Part shown: in pieces, positions 16,452-24,623 of the stretch
Position numbering within the stretch: the stretch's first letter is position 1
Layout: the number at the start of each line of letters is the position of its first letter
Assembly: GCA_030019365.1 (NCBI GenBank)
Contig: JASEFA010000006.1
Span: 1-56,392 of the forward strand
DNA: 56,392 nt
DNA from: Bacillota bacterium
Lineage (GTDB): Bacteria > Bacillota > Sulfobacillia > JACIYH01
Direction of reading: 5' to 3'
Made by a program: the position numbers and the translations under genes
The notes under the pieces: model-generated
The model's database searches: none
Told to the model about the DNA's origin: nothing
Seen by the model: only the letters and a program-made list of their open reading frames with translations

Positions 16452-18253
16452 AGTTCGCCTTCGGCGCCCGTCCACTTCTTGAGGCTGGCGTCGAGCCGTT
16501 CAAACCATTCATCCGCCCTGGGTATACCAATGGCCTCGCACAACTTGTCCCGAAGCAAGTTGTGTTTTCTTCGGTACCCTTCGAACTGTGGGAACAAAAA
16601 CATTTCCAACGACTGGAGGAGCAGCGTCTTGGGTGTTGTTCCTGCGATGTTGCCGCGGCTTAGTCTGGTTTTGAGGTGTTTGGAGATCGACAGTGGGATT
16701 GCGGCTCCCACGGGAATTCCCGCCGCGAACAGGCCGGTGCTGTCATCGGCGAAAACACGCTTTAGTCTTTCCCCTAGTTCATTCCACAACTCCTGTGCCT
16801 CTGCGGGGACATCTCCGCGGTTGCTGTCGAAGAATCTGTCGAGGATCGCTGCCATGGTTCCGGCTGGGGGAACCGGGACCTCCACGAAAGCAAAACGCCT
16901 CATGAACGCGTACGACAATTGGTAGAGAGTGGCTTTGTCCGCCGTGTTCATTGTCGCGATGATTCTCCAATCGTCTGGGACATCGTACACTCGGAAATCG
17001 TTGTCATCGTAAGAGTTGTCACGCTCGATGCGGAGAACGACCTGCCGTAGTTTCCCCCCACAATCCCCCGCGTTGTCGTTCGGTTCGCAAACCTTGTGAG
17101 AAAGTACCACGTCTTTCCCGGCCAGCAATGTGAAGAGTTCTCCGAATGCCTTGTCCACGTCAGCCCTGTTGATCTCGTCTATGACAACCCACGCGTTCTT
17201 GGCTATGGCACCGGTGACAATGCCCTCTGAGAAATTAAGGCGGCGGGGATCGCCCAGGTCGGGCATGTACCCGCCCAACACTTCGAATGTCGTCCAGTCG
17301 GAGGTGGCAGTGCAGACTACGAAGTCGGAGCCTTTGCAGTGTCTTGCTATCGCGATGGCTAGTGTTGTCTTCCCTGTTCCGGGCGCTCCAGTCAGGATCA
17401 GATGCTGTCCACTCTCGAGCGCGGACAAGGCGTTTGCTACAACGTCAAGTGGGATTTCGAGTTCAGCATTGACTTCTCCCGGGTCAGGCCATGTAAACTC
17501 GGACGATGGCACTTGCTCGAGTGGTACTTCCATTGGTTCGTCTTTGACCATGTTATCGAAGGCCAATGGCGGCGAATCGGAGAGTAAGCCAAGTTCGTCC
17601 CAACCGTGTTCGTGCGCAGATGAATGCTCCACGAGGTAACCCGCAACACTTTCGGTGAACAAAGTTTCTAGGGCGCGGCGGATCCCTTCGTGAAAGGGGG
17701 ATTCGCGGAAGCGCGACAGATCCGTTGTCTTGAGAGTAAATACGATCAACGGAAAGAGATCCCCGCCGCACCCCCTGTCGTGGAAAAACCTCGCCAGATT
17801 GTCTCTCCATCGCACGTGCTTTCGCGCTCCCCAGAAATCGCCTCCCGCTTCTAAGCCGAATTCAAGTAAGGGACGAGGTCGCTTGGGGTAGTCGCGTCGG
17901 CGCCCAGCCTCTCGTGCTTCTTTCAGGGGCCTTGTCAGCACATTTGAACTAAATTTTCGTTTGACTTCATCCACGCTCAGTCGCGAGGCGAAGCCCAACT
18001 CGTGAACGGTGAATTCTTGAGGGCCTGTGCCGAGGGTCATGAGAGATGCGTAATTATTGGCAAGCAATCGGCGAGCTTCTTGCCCAGGCGCGAGGTTTAC
18101 TAATTCAATGTTTAGTTGTTTTTGGACCATGTCGAGAGCCAAGAAGCAACCCAAACCGGTGGTGTGTTCTATACCCATTTTGGGGGCCGGCCTGCGCAGC
18201 CTCAGTTTCGGGTACTCTCTGTGAAAGGTTTCCGACGAGAAGTACACGTTCAT
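16448..18253 (-). CDS. McrB-like AAA+ NTPase
   Basis: A 601-residue protein. Residues about 280 onward are a McrB-type AAA+ domain: Walker A GAPGTGKTT (289-297), Walker B VVIDEINRADVDKAFGE, and the McrB signature MNTADKATLYQLSYAFMRRF with a sensor/arginine finger. McrB and LlaJI.R1 use GTP and translocate DNA; GTP preference is known for the family, not shown here. The N-terminal 260 residues, probably the DNA-recognition part, do not look like McrB-N/DUF3578 by eye. ATG 18,253 overlaps the stop of the methyltransferase gene by one base, and the 3' end overlaps the nuclease gene by 4. Confidence 0.85.
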   Translation of the reverse strand: MNVYFSSETFHREYPKLRLRRPAPKMGIEHTTGLGCFLALDMVQKQLNIELVNLAPGQEARRLLANNYASLMTLGTGPQEFTVHELGFASRLSVDEVKRKFSSNVLTRPLKEAREAGRRRDYPKRPRPLLEFGLEAGGDFWGARKHVRWRDNLARFFHDRGCGGDLFPLIVFTLKTTDLSRFRESPFHEGIRRALETLFTESVAGYLVEHSSAHEHGWDELGLLSDSPPLAFDNMVKDEPMEVPLEQVPSSEFTWPDPGEVNAELEIPLDVVANALSALESGQHLILTGAPGTGKTTLAIAIARHCKGSDFVVCTATSDWTTFEVLGGYMPDLGDPRRLNFSEGIVTGAIAKNAWVVIDEINRADVDKAFGELFTLLAGKDVVLSHKVCEPNDNAGDCGGKLRQVVLRIERDNSYDDNDFRVYDVPDDWRIIATMNTADKATLYQLSYAFMRRFAFVEVPVPPAGTMAAILDRFFDSNRGDVPAEAQELWNELGERLKRVFADDSTGLFAAGIPVGAAIPLSISKHLKTRLSRGNIAGTTPKTLLLQSLEMFLFPQFEGYRRKHNLLRDKLCEAIGIPRADEWFERLDASLKKWTGAEGEL

Positions 18254-19416
18254 CACCCAACCAATTCAAACGTTTGTTGGACAAAGCATTCTGTGGTCGC
18301 GACTGGTCGTCCATCGAAGCCTATTTCCGGGTCCGTAGGTTTAATGGGCCGACCCCTCAACCTCGAGTATTCGATACAAGGGATGAACTGATCCGGCTCC
18401 GCCCCAGCGAGCACTTCTTTACAGCGCTCGGCGAAGGCGCGAGCCAGCTTCGGAGGTACCGCGTTCCCGATCATTTGGTAGATTGCCTTCGTAGATCTCG
18501 CAACGAACACGAAGTCGTCCGGAAACGACTGGATGCGAGCGATTTCCCGCGCGGAGAGCACTCGGTTCGCCGTGGGATGCCAAACGCCTGCGTTCTCAGG
18601 TTTGAATGCAGCCGTTATGGTCCCCGCGATCTCGTCTCGGTGAAAACGGCGGTAAAACTTGGGCCACCTGTATTTGCGCATGTTGTTTCTGATACGCTTC
18701 AACCTATCGGGTAAGAGTTCATACGGTATGTCCTTCCAGGACCCGCCTTCAGGAACCAGGCTGCCCAAGTACAACGCTTGAGGATTAAGCTTAAGGATGT
18801 CTCCTTGATTTGCGGTGGACGGCGGGACATCCAGTATCGTTTTCAACCGCAAATCTACGCCCTCGATGGGGCGGGGAAATCTAAAACCACGTGGGGCAAC
18901 TGATTTAGAGACCGCCATGATGATGACCCTGAGCCGATGTTGCGGTACAGCGTAGTCGGCGGCGTCTACTAGTTTGAAGTGAACCTCGTAGCTCATTTCT
19001 GCCAAAGCTTCGCAAATTTCCTCGATTAATCTCCCTCTCCTTCCTTGAACTGTAAGAAAGCCTCTGACGTTCTCGAAAAGAACTATCTTCGGGCGCAGGT
19101 GGCAGACATACTCTAAACAGATCTCGTACAATGTCCCGCGGCTGTCCTGTAAACCTCGGCGGTTTCCGGCGTTCGAAAACGGCTGGCAAGGAAACCCCGC
19201 GGTTAACACATCTAACTCCGGCACTGTGGGAATCTCAAGATCTCGAACGTCCCCTTCGATAATCTCCCCGAGATTGTGTCTGTACGTTGCACAGGCATCG
19301 GGGTCAATATCGTTCGCCCACACGATCCGGAAACCAGCTTGGACAAAACCGAGATCCATCCCGCCACAGCCGCTAAACATGCTCAGCACAGTTGGACGAC
19401 CGACACTGTCCGCCAT
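18253..19416 (-). CDS. DNA (cytosine-5) methyltransferase
   Basis: A 387-residue C5 methyltransferase from ATG 19,416, chosen for GGAGGGA seven bases upstream. Motif I is LSMFSGCGGMDLGF, motif IV TAGFPCQPFSNAGN with catalytic Cys77, motif VI FENVRGF with Glu115, motif VIII near QHRLRVIIMAV, and motif X QMIGNAVPP. The target-recognition region between VIII and IX-X is short to medium, as in single-specificity enzymes. It begins the enzymatic part of the operon and should protect the host's own sites from the downstream McrB/nuclease pair. Confidence 0.95.
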   Translation of the reverse strand: MADSVGRPTVLSMFSGCGGMDLGFVQAGFRIVWANDIDPDACATYRHNLGEIIEGDVRDLEIPTVPELDVLTAGFPCQPFSNAGNRRGLQDSRGTLYEICLEYVCHLRPKIVLFENVRGFLTVQGRRGRLIEEICEALAEMSYEVHFKLVDAADYAVPQHRLRVIIMAVSKSVAPRGFRFPRPIEGVDLRLKTILDVPPSTANQGDILKLNPQALYLGSLVPEGGSWKDIPYELLPDRLKRIRNNMRKYRWPKFYRRFHRDEIAGTITAAFKPENAGVWHPTANRVLSAREIARIQSFPDDFVFVARSTKAIYQMIGNAVPPKLARAFAERCKEVLAGAEPDQFIPCIEYSRLRGRPIKPTDPEIGFDGRPVATTECFVQQTFELVG

Positions 19417-19497
19417 CGCGCTTCCCTCCACGAGCTTCCGGCAAATTGCGCTATTCTACATCGAAAACGAACTAGACTACCATTTTCGCTCACCGGG

Positions 19498-19962
19498 CTA
19501 AGCCACCGACCTGCCCGTACGAACTGTGCCCGATAGTCCTACCGCGTCTTCTATTTCGCGGGCAACCGGCGCTAAACCAATCAACCAGACCATCTGCCCG
19601 TATCCTGCGATGTTGACTGCCGCAAGAGGATTGTCGGTTAGCATAAGTACCTCTGTGCCAGCAACCACAAAGGCCCCGGAGGCGATAACGCTGTCCGTGA
19701 CGTTCTCGCGCAAGTATTTCAAACACATCTTGAGCTTACGCGCCGAGAGTCCTGCGTCCAGCAACTGCTTCGCAACGCGCAGTTGTACGAGGTCTAAGAA
19801 AGAGTAAACGCGAGGTGTCCCCCGCCCCCGGGGGCGGACGAGGCTGGGCGTGAACAAACCTGTCTTGTCCCAGTAAGCCAGTTGCCTTCGAGTAAGACCG
19901 GTGAGCCTTGCCGCTTGTCCAGTTGGGAATCCACAAACCGCTCGGGATCTTGCTTCGCCCAC
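19498..19962 (-). CDS. MerR-type transcriptional regulator
   Basis: A 154-residue protein from GTG 19,962, which follows GGTGAGG at good spacing; a longer frame to 20,058 lacks a ribosome site. The N-terminus is a MerR winged helix: TGQAARLTGLTRRQLAYWDK, TGLFTPSLVRPRGRGTPRVY, then SFLDLVQLRVAKQLLDAGLS. The second half (about 75-154) is not a known ligand domain: it is Ala/Gly/Val-rich (VIASGAFVVAGTEVLML) and has no Cys pair. It lies 81 bases upstream of the methyltransferase on the same strand and is a good candidate for the timing control of the R-M operon. Confidence 0.7.
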   Translation of the reverse strand: MGEARSRAVCGFPTGQAARLTGLTRRQLAYWDKTGLFTPSLVRPRGRGTPRVYSFLDLVQLRVAKQLLDAGLSARKLKMCLKYLRENVTDSVIASGAFVVAGTEVLMLTDNPLAAVNIAGYGQMVWLIGLAPVAREIEDAVGLSGTVRTGRSVA

Positions 19963-20873
19963 CTTGTCCTCACCTCTACACCGATGTTCAACATACAGCC
20001 CGAGAATCCTCCTAGCTGTTCGAGCAGGCCCCGTCCGCGCCCTGCTAACCCCCTGCAACCTTCAACGTTTTTCTAGATCCATCGGCGCTCAACGGGTCTC
20101 GGATGGTCTGTTGTGCTTCCCCCAATTCTTTGGGATCCCGCCTGGCTCTCGTCCTTCAACGCCTCTCAGCCCGCAAACCTGGAGCCTATGAGGCTATCTG
20201 CATCCGTGTCTCCCGCTCCCGGAAGAGAACCCAGGTTGGCTGGTGCTGCTGGTTTGCAAGGATTGCGGACCAGCGGACTAGGAACCCCAGCGGATTGCAA
20301 ACCACCTGCAAACCGTACACACGTGAACTGGAGTACAATTCCTTAGACTCAACGAATCTACATAGACTGTTCTAGACTCCCACTTCCCGGCAGTGCACCA
20401 CCCGAGCCCCTGGGCCGCAAGGATTCCCGCCACTCCGGGCGTGCCCCGTTGCCAAACTCGTAGCTTGGCAGCCCACCCAGCCCAAGCCCCCAACCGCTCG
20501 TTAGAGTCAAAACGTGGCCTCCATGTATCCTGGCACCTGCTCTGCCCATCATTCCGGCTCAGGAATCCAGCAAGGCGTACGAGGCTCGCTCTTTGCACAT
20601 CAATTCTTGTCCTGGAAACGACTCACCCTGGGAGGCGGCACGGGCGCGGCGAAGACTCTCTGGTGTGCACTGGGCCGGGCCGGTGTTTGCTGTGCGAGGC
20701 GGCCAAGCGACGGTGGCCAGTCGAAGGGTGGACCCTCATCGCTCCCGCGCTGCAAGAGCTCTGGCCTGCGTTCTACGACTGATGCCCGCCTACGCTGGAA
20801 ATCAACGCCTGCCTGCCCGATGGTTCCGCCGAGAATGCATCCTCCCCCGTCAGAGACAGGTACCACGTGGCTC
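19963..20873. other. 0.9 kb without a confident gene; motif clusters
   Basis: There are two repeat clusters: GGTTTGCA and its inverse TGCAAACC at about 20,250, 20,295 and 20,306, and three TAGACT boxes at about 20,343, 20,360 and 20,371. CATAGACTGTTC here recurs at about 23,298. A plus-strand frame ending at 20,782 finishes CEAAKRRWPVEGWTLIAPAL and resembles a coding remnant. No family was recognised. The promoter of the R-M operon may lie near the right side of 19,963-20,100. Confidence 0.4.
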
Positions 20874-20916
20874 GTCAAGTACCTTCTTGACACATTCCGT
20901 TGCGCCATGGTACAAG
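20874..20916 (+). promoter_or_regulatory. Promoter with operator for the HTH gene
   Basis: TTGACA (20,887-20,892), an 18-base spacer and TACAAG (20,911-20,916). The inverted repeat GTCAAG-TACCTT-CTTGAC (20,874-20,891) covers the -35 box, so a repressor there would block RNA polymerase. The gene starts at 20,939. Confidence 0.6.
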
Positions 20917-20938
20917 AAGACCGAAAGGAGGCTGGGAG

Positions 20939-21121
20939 TTGGAGGAGCTGCTGACTTTCCGGGAGGCCCAGAAGCTGCTCAAGGTGAGCCGGTCCACCAT
21001 GTACCGGCTGATCCGGTCGGGGCTCCTCCCCGTGGCCCGCCTGGGTCCGCGCAGCCCCAGGTTCCGGAAGGAGGACCTGGAGGCCATGCTGCGGGCCAGC
21101 ATGGAGGGAGAGCGGGGATGA
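20939..21121 (+). CDS. Small excisionase-type HTH protein
   Basis: A 60-residue protein from TTG 20,939 after AAAGGAGG; a longer frame from 20,900 starts inside the promoter. The whole protein is one HTH_17 domain: LLTFREAQKLLKVSRSTMYR, LIRSGLLPVARLGPRSPRFR, then EDLEAMLRASMEGE. This size and fold are typical of Xis-like directionality factors and element regulators. It overlaps the next small gene by ATGA. Confidence 0.8.
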   Translation: MEELLTFREAQKLLKVSRSTMYRLIRSGLLPVARLGPRSPRFRKEDLEAMLRASMEGERG

Positions 21122-21228
21122 GGAGCAATGCCTACGTGGGCCGGCGGTGGCCCGAGGGCGTGGTCGTCTACGTTGAGGAGGCGGGCAGCCCTCGCCCCCT
21201 GCGCCACGTGGCACGCCACGGGGGTTAG
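21118..21228 (+). CDS. 36-residue peptide, possibly a truncated DUF6166-like protein
   Basis: ATG 21,118 overlaps the preceding stop (ATGA), which indicates coupling. The peptide NAYVGRRWPEGVVVYVEEAG with a PRPLRHVARH tail resembles the first strands of DUF6166-type small proteins, which normally continue with a conserved HSPxGFEWGYGGSGP segment. Here it stops after RHGG, so it is either truncated or a different peptide. Confidence 0.4.
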   Translation: MRSNAYVGRRWPEGVVVYVEEAGSPRPLRHVARHGG

Positions 21229-21257
21229 TTAAAGGTGCTTGAAGGGGGGAAGGCATC

Positions 21258-21599
21258 GTGAGAATCGCAGCTCTTATTCTCGGTATCCTCGGGGGCCTAG
21301 CTGGAATAGGAGGGGCCGTCTTTGTCCTCTTTTTTGGAGGGGCAGGTGCTGTCTTGGCGGCAGAGGGGGCTTTTACCGTTGTGAAGCTTGGCGTGGCAGC
21401 GGTGCCGTTGTCGATACTTGGGCTTATAGGCGGAGCGCTTGCCCTGGCAAAACCGAAAGTAGCGGGCGTCCTGATGCTGATTAGCGCCTTTGGCGGCCTG
21501 ATTGCGATTTCCATGGGGTACGCAGTGGCATTCATCCTGCTCCTCGTGGGAGCAGTATTTGCTTTTGTCGGCCGGCGAGAGGCAGCAAAGCAGAGCTAA
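21258..21599 (+). CDS. Four-helix membrane protein (DUF4064-like)
   Basis: A 113-residue protein from GTG 21,258 after GGGGGGAAGG. Four hydrophobic segments are visible at about residues 3-33, 42-62, 67-85 and 86-104, ending in a basic cytoplasmic tail (GRREAAKQS). The layout and Gly-rich helices resemble DUF4064 proteins. The function is unknown. It is followed 48 bases downstream by another membrane gene. Confidence 0.6.
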   Translation: MRIAALILGILGGLAGIGGAVFVLFFGGAGAVLAAEGAFTVVKLGVAAVPLSILGLIGGALALAKPKVAGVLMLISAFGGLIAISMGYAVAFILLLVGAVFAFVGRREAAKQS

Positions 21600-21647
21600 G
21601 ACGCTTAAGGCGAACGTTCGCCTCCGAATCAATAGGAGAGGGCCACC

Positions 21648-22739
21648 ATGAGAGATTTCCTGCTCGGCGTCGGCTGTCTCTGCTCCCTCATTGGCATCGC
21701 GAGCGTGATTAAGCCACTGCAATTGCTCCGCATTCGCACGCGCCGCATGGGAGCCCTCGTCTTGCTCACAGGCATGGTGCTTAACATAGTAGGCGTCTCG
21801 ACTTCTGTGGGCGGGTTCCTGGTCGGCGTTGGTAGTCTGTGCTTCCTAGTTGGCATGGTGAGTCTAATCAAGCCACTGGAATTTGTCGGCATTCGGACGC
21901 GCCGCATGGCAGCCCTCGTCTTGCTCGCAGACATCGTAATTGTCATGGTAGGCGGAGGGATTCTTGGCGGAAAGCCTGCTCCGTCCACGCCGCCATCACA
22001 AACACTCACCGCTACACCAGGTGAAGCCGGTTCTTCAGCTTCGACAGCCCAAGCTGCTGTGTCTACGGTGCCCCCGTCGATCACCGCCACCTCGCTACCT
22101 GCTGGCGGGGTGGGCGGCCTCTACAAAGCCTCGCTGTCGGTGACGGGCGGTACTCCCCCCTACAACTGGTCGCTGGCCCGCGGTAGGCTACCACCGGGGC
22201 TGATCCTGAGCGGGGACGGCACGATCAGCGGCGCGCCCACGGCGGCCGGAACCTACAACTTCACGGTGCAGGTGCAGGATAGCCACCACCCGGCGCAGAC
22301 GGCACAGCAGCCGCTGTCCATCGCCATCGACGAAGTGTGCCCGGCGAAGACGCCGGTTTTGGTAGGCAAGTGGGTTGTAGCGGCCGGCATCGACCCCGGG
22401 GTACAGCTCAAAGACAGACTTGGTAATGAATTCCTCAGCATCAAAGCGGACGAAGGATATACCTTCGCGCTGGTCCCGGTAGCGGTAACAAACGCATCGA
22501 ATCAGACGGAAAGTCTCACGCTGGTCATCTGGGAGCTATCAGACAGTGCTGGGAGAGTCTATAAAATTGAGACATTGGCCGATATGTATCTCCCCGAAAA
22601 AGCACGGCTGGACGCGACAGGGGTTCCTCCCGAAGCAACGAGAACAGGGTACTTGGTGTTTCAGGTCAAGAAGGGTGCCGAGGGCCTAGTTCTCTCCATG
22701 GAAAGTATGTTGAGGGAGGTCAAGTGGAAGATTAAGTAA
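21648..22739 (+). CDS. Membrane-anchored Ig-like domain protein with duplicated membrane unit
   Basis: A 363-residue protein with a good AGGAGAGG before ATG 21,648. Residues about 1-100 are a tandem duplication: FLLGVGCLCSLIGIASVIKP with a following IRTRRMGALVLL, then FLVGVGSLCFLVGMVSLIKP with IRTRRMAALVLL. A Ser/Thr/Ala linker (about 108-140) leads to an Ig-like fold of the He_PIG type (GTPPYNWSLARGRLPPGLIL, GTISGAPTAAGTYNFTVQVQ), then a DUF4352-like beta domain (TFALVPVAVTNASNQTESLT). It is probably surface-exposed and tethered. The role is unknown. Confidence 0.7.
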   Translation: MRDFLLGVGCLCSLIGIASVIKPLQLLRIRTRRMGALVLLTGMVLNIVGVSTSVGGFLVGVGSLCFLVGMVSLIKPLEFVGIRTRRMAALVLLADIVIVMVGGGILGGKPAPSTPPSQTLTATPGEAGSSASTAQAAVSTVPPSITATSLPAGGVGGLYKASLSVTGGTPPYNWSLARGRLPPGLILSGDGTISGAPTAAGTYNFTVQVQDSHHPAQTAQQPLSIAIDEVCPAKTPVLVGKWVVAAGIDPGVQLKDRLGNEFLSIKADEGYTFALVPVAVTNASNQTESLTLVIWELSDSAGRVYKIETLADMYLPEKARLDATGVPPEATRTGYLVFQVKKGAEGLVLSMESMLREVKWKIK

Positions 22740-23323
22740 GCAGGCAGGTACTTCGCTCAGCAACAGTCCTGTGGGCAGGGCCAGCCGAATCCCTTAGAGA
22801 CCCTAGCCCAGGGATTACAGCTAAACTCCCGAAGCCAGTTCCTCGACCTTGGGGCCCCGGCTGACCGGGTAGTTCTTGATGGCATCCGGGTCGGGGTAGT
22901 ATTTCTTGGCTACTTCCATGTCTTCCTTCACACTAGGGCGGCGCTGGTCGCGGTGCTCCGGTGCATTACCCTTTCTGGAACACAAATAACCCGTCAGCAC
23001 GCGGTCCAAGAGGCCTTAGACCCCCCATGTCCGGCCATCCGCTGTAACCCCCGAACACGACTTCGGACTGGCGGAGATCTCGGCGGCATCCCACCACAGC
23101 GCGCCCAGCCAGAGTTGACCGTCCGCCAGATGCCCCGACGCGGTTATGCCCACCGCATACGGACCTTCCCCATCGCCAGCAGCACTTCGCGATGTCGCTT
23201 CCCCTCCGTTGCCTGCCGCGCTGGCCGGACCTAGCCTGTGAAGTCCTCTATTACAGACTTTCTCGCATAACCCAGAGACACGTCCATAGAGAAACTCCAT
23301 AGACTGTTCCTTGGAGTGGGCGC
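22740..23323. other. 0.6 kb without a confident gene
   Basis: Short minus frames at 22,821-23,009 and 23,016-23,300 have no family match; the former contains MEVAKKYYPDPDAIKNYPVS behind GAAGGAAG and might encode a 32-residue peptide. CATAGACTGTTC at about 23,298 repeats a sequence at about 20,357. Confidence 0.35.
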
Positions 23324-23490
23324 GTTTACACGCCGCTGACAGGGCTGTAAACGGCCAGTTTACGTCGCGGCTCCTCCCATAAGCTAGCTGTGGACTCCCA
23401 GTTTGCTCCAGGCTGGGGCATGTTTACCGGTCGGGCGGGAGTGTTTACGCCCTCGCCATGCCTTGCACCCCGGTGTTTACCGCTGTAAAC
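23324..23490 (+). promoter_or_regulatory. Array of seven GTTTAC/GTAAAC boxes
   Basis: GTTTAC at 23,324, 23,358, 23,422, 23,443 and 23,475; GTAAAC at 23,347 and 23,485. Steps are 23, 11, 64, 21, 32 and 10 bases, nearly all whole turns of B-DNA. Two pairs are inverted: 23,347/23,358 and GTTTACcgctGTAAAC at 23,475-23,490. The array ends 19 bases before the RHH gene. It looks like a multi-site operator, or a partition or replication site. Confidence 0.7.
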
Positions 23491-23509
23491 TGCGCGCGAG
23501 GTGAACCCA

Positions 23510-24376
23510 ATGGCTGAATCCGTCACCGTCAGCGCCCGCCTCCCGGCCGACTGCAAGCGACGACTGGATGCCATGTTGAACGGTCGCTCCCTTGGAGCCT
23601 GGCTGCAAAACGTGGTGGACGGGCTGGAGCGGGTGGGCAACCTCGAGGCCCGGGCGCGGGAGCTGGAAAGGGCGATTGCCGAGCGGGAGGCGGGGCTGAA
23701 AGCGCTCGAAGAGAAAGTCCGCCAGCGTCAGGCCGCGCTGGAAGAACTCCAGGCCCTGCGGAGGGCCGGGGTAAGTCCTGAGCAGGTGTCCAAGTGGTCG
23801 GCGATACTGTCCCGGGCCGGCACTGAACCTAGCGAACTCGAGTCCGACATCGAGCGGTACGGCTCCCTTCTTGCCGGCTGCCGGGAACTGGAGGCCAGGG
23901 AGAAGAAGCTGGAGGCCTCCGTCGGGGCGTTGGAGGGGAAGCGGGGTGAACTCGAAGGGGCGGCAGCCGCCCTCAGGGATGCGGCGGTTTCGGCCATCGC
24001 CGGGCTGAAGGAGCAGGCCGTGGCCGAGGTGGAAGCGGCGGGGGCCGAGATGGGGGAGAAGATCAAGGCGTACGGGGAGGCTTGCCGCCTGTCGGAGCTA
24101 TTGCGGCGCGACCTTTTCTTGGCGGGGGCCCTATACGCGATGGGAACACCCGAATTGGCCGCGGAGGTGCTGCCCCCAACCGTGCTGCTCGTCCTGGACA
24201 GGGTGAAGAGGTGGTCGGAAGCGACAGGAGCCAACCCCAGGGCCAGGCCGCCGGAGGCGATCACGGGCGGCAACTGGTCGCACGCGGCGTGGCAACTGAC
24301 CTTGCGGGAGCTTGTCCTGTGGGCGGCGGTGACGTTGGTGCCGCTATGTCAGGAGGGCACAAGCGCCTCGCCATGA
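23510..24376 (+). CDS. Ribbon-helix-helix / coiled-coil DNA-binding protein
   Basis: A 288-residue protein from ATG 23,510 after GAGGTG. The first 40 residues (ESVTVSARLPADCKRRLDAM, then GAWLQNVVDGLERV) have the strand-helix-helix pattern of an RHH domain. Residues about 45-75 and 105-190 are heptad-rich coiled coils (LEARARELERAIAERE, ELEAREKKLEASVGALEGKR). The C-terminal 90 residues form a separate unit with GEACRLSELLRRDLF, LVLDRVKRWSEATGANPRAR and LRELVLWAAVTLVPL. No family is recognised. A damaged paralogue is at 424-980. The upstream GTTTAC boxes suggest it binds its own promoter or a centromere-like site. Confidence 0.7.
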   Translation: MAESVTVSARLPADCKRRLDAMLNGRSLGAWLQNVVDGLERVGNLEARARELERAIAEREAGLKALEEKVRQRQAALEELQALRRAGVSPEQVSKWSAILSRAGTEPSELESDIERYGSLLAGCRELEAREKKLEASVGALEGKRGELEGAAAALRDAAVSAIAGLKEQAVAEVEAAGAEMGEKIKAYGEACRLSELLRRDLFLAGALYAMGTPELAAEVLPPTVLLVLDRVKRWSEATGANPRARPPEAITGGNWSHAAWQLTLRELVLWAAVTLVPLCQEGTSASP

Positions 24377-24441
24377 CAGCCGCAGGGGCAAAGAGCACCG
24401 ATGGAACGGGCAACGCCTGCTGAGGGGCGCGGGGCAGAGGC

Positions 24442-24561
24442 TTATTCTCTCGCCTTCTTCGCCGCGGCGGCAGCTTGGGACACAGCCCGCCAGGCTCCGA
24501 TAGTTGCTACCACCAGCACCACCCCAGCGGCGGTCAGAAACAAAGCACCGAGCACGGTCAT
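24442..24561 (-). CDS. Single-span membrane peptide
   Basis: A 39-residue product from ATG 24,561, with GAGGGAGG about 10 bases upstream. One hydrophobic helix (VLGALFLTAAGVVLVVATIG) is followed by an Ala/Lys tail. It ends the minus-strand replication operon and converges on the RHH gene. The function is unknown. Confidence 0.45.
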   Translation of the reverse strand: MTVLGALFLTAAGVVLVVATIGAWRAVSQAAAAAKKARE

Positions 24562-24623
24562 GCCCACTCGCCTCCCTCTCGATAACAGCGGGAAAACGGG
24601 GCCACCGTGGCGCCTCCTTTCAC

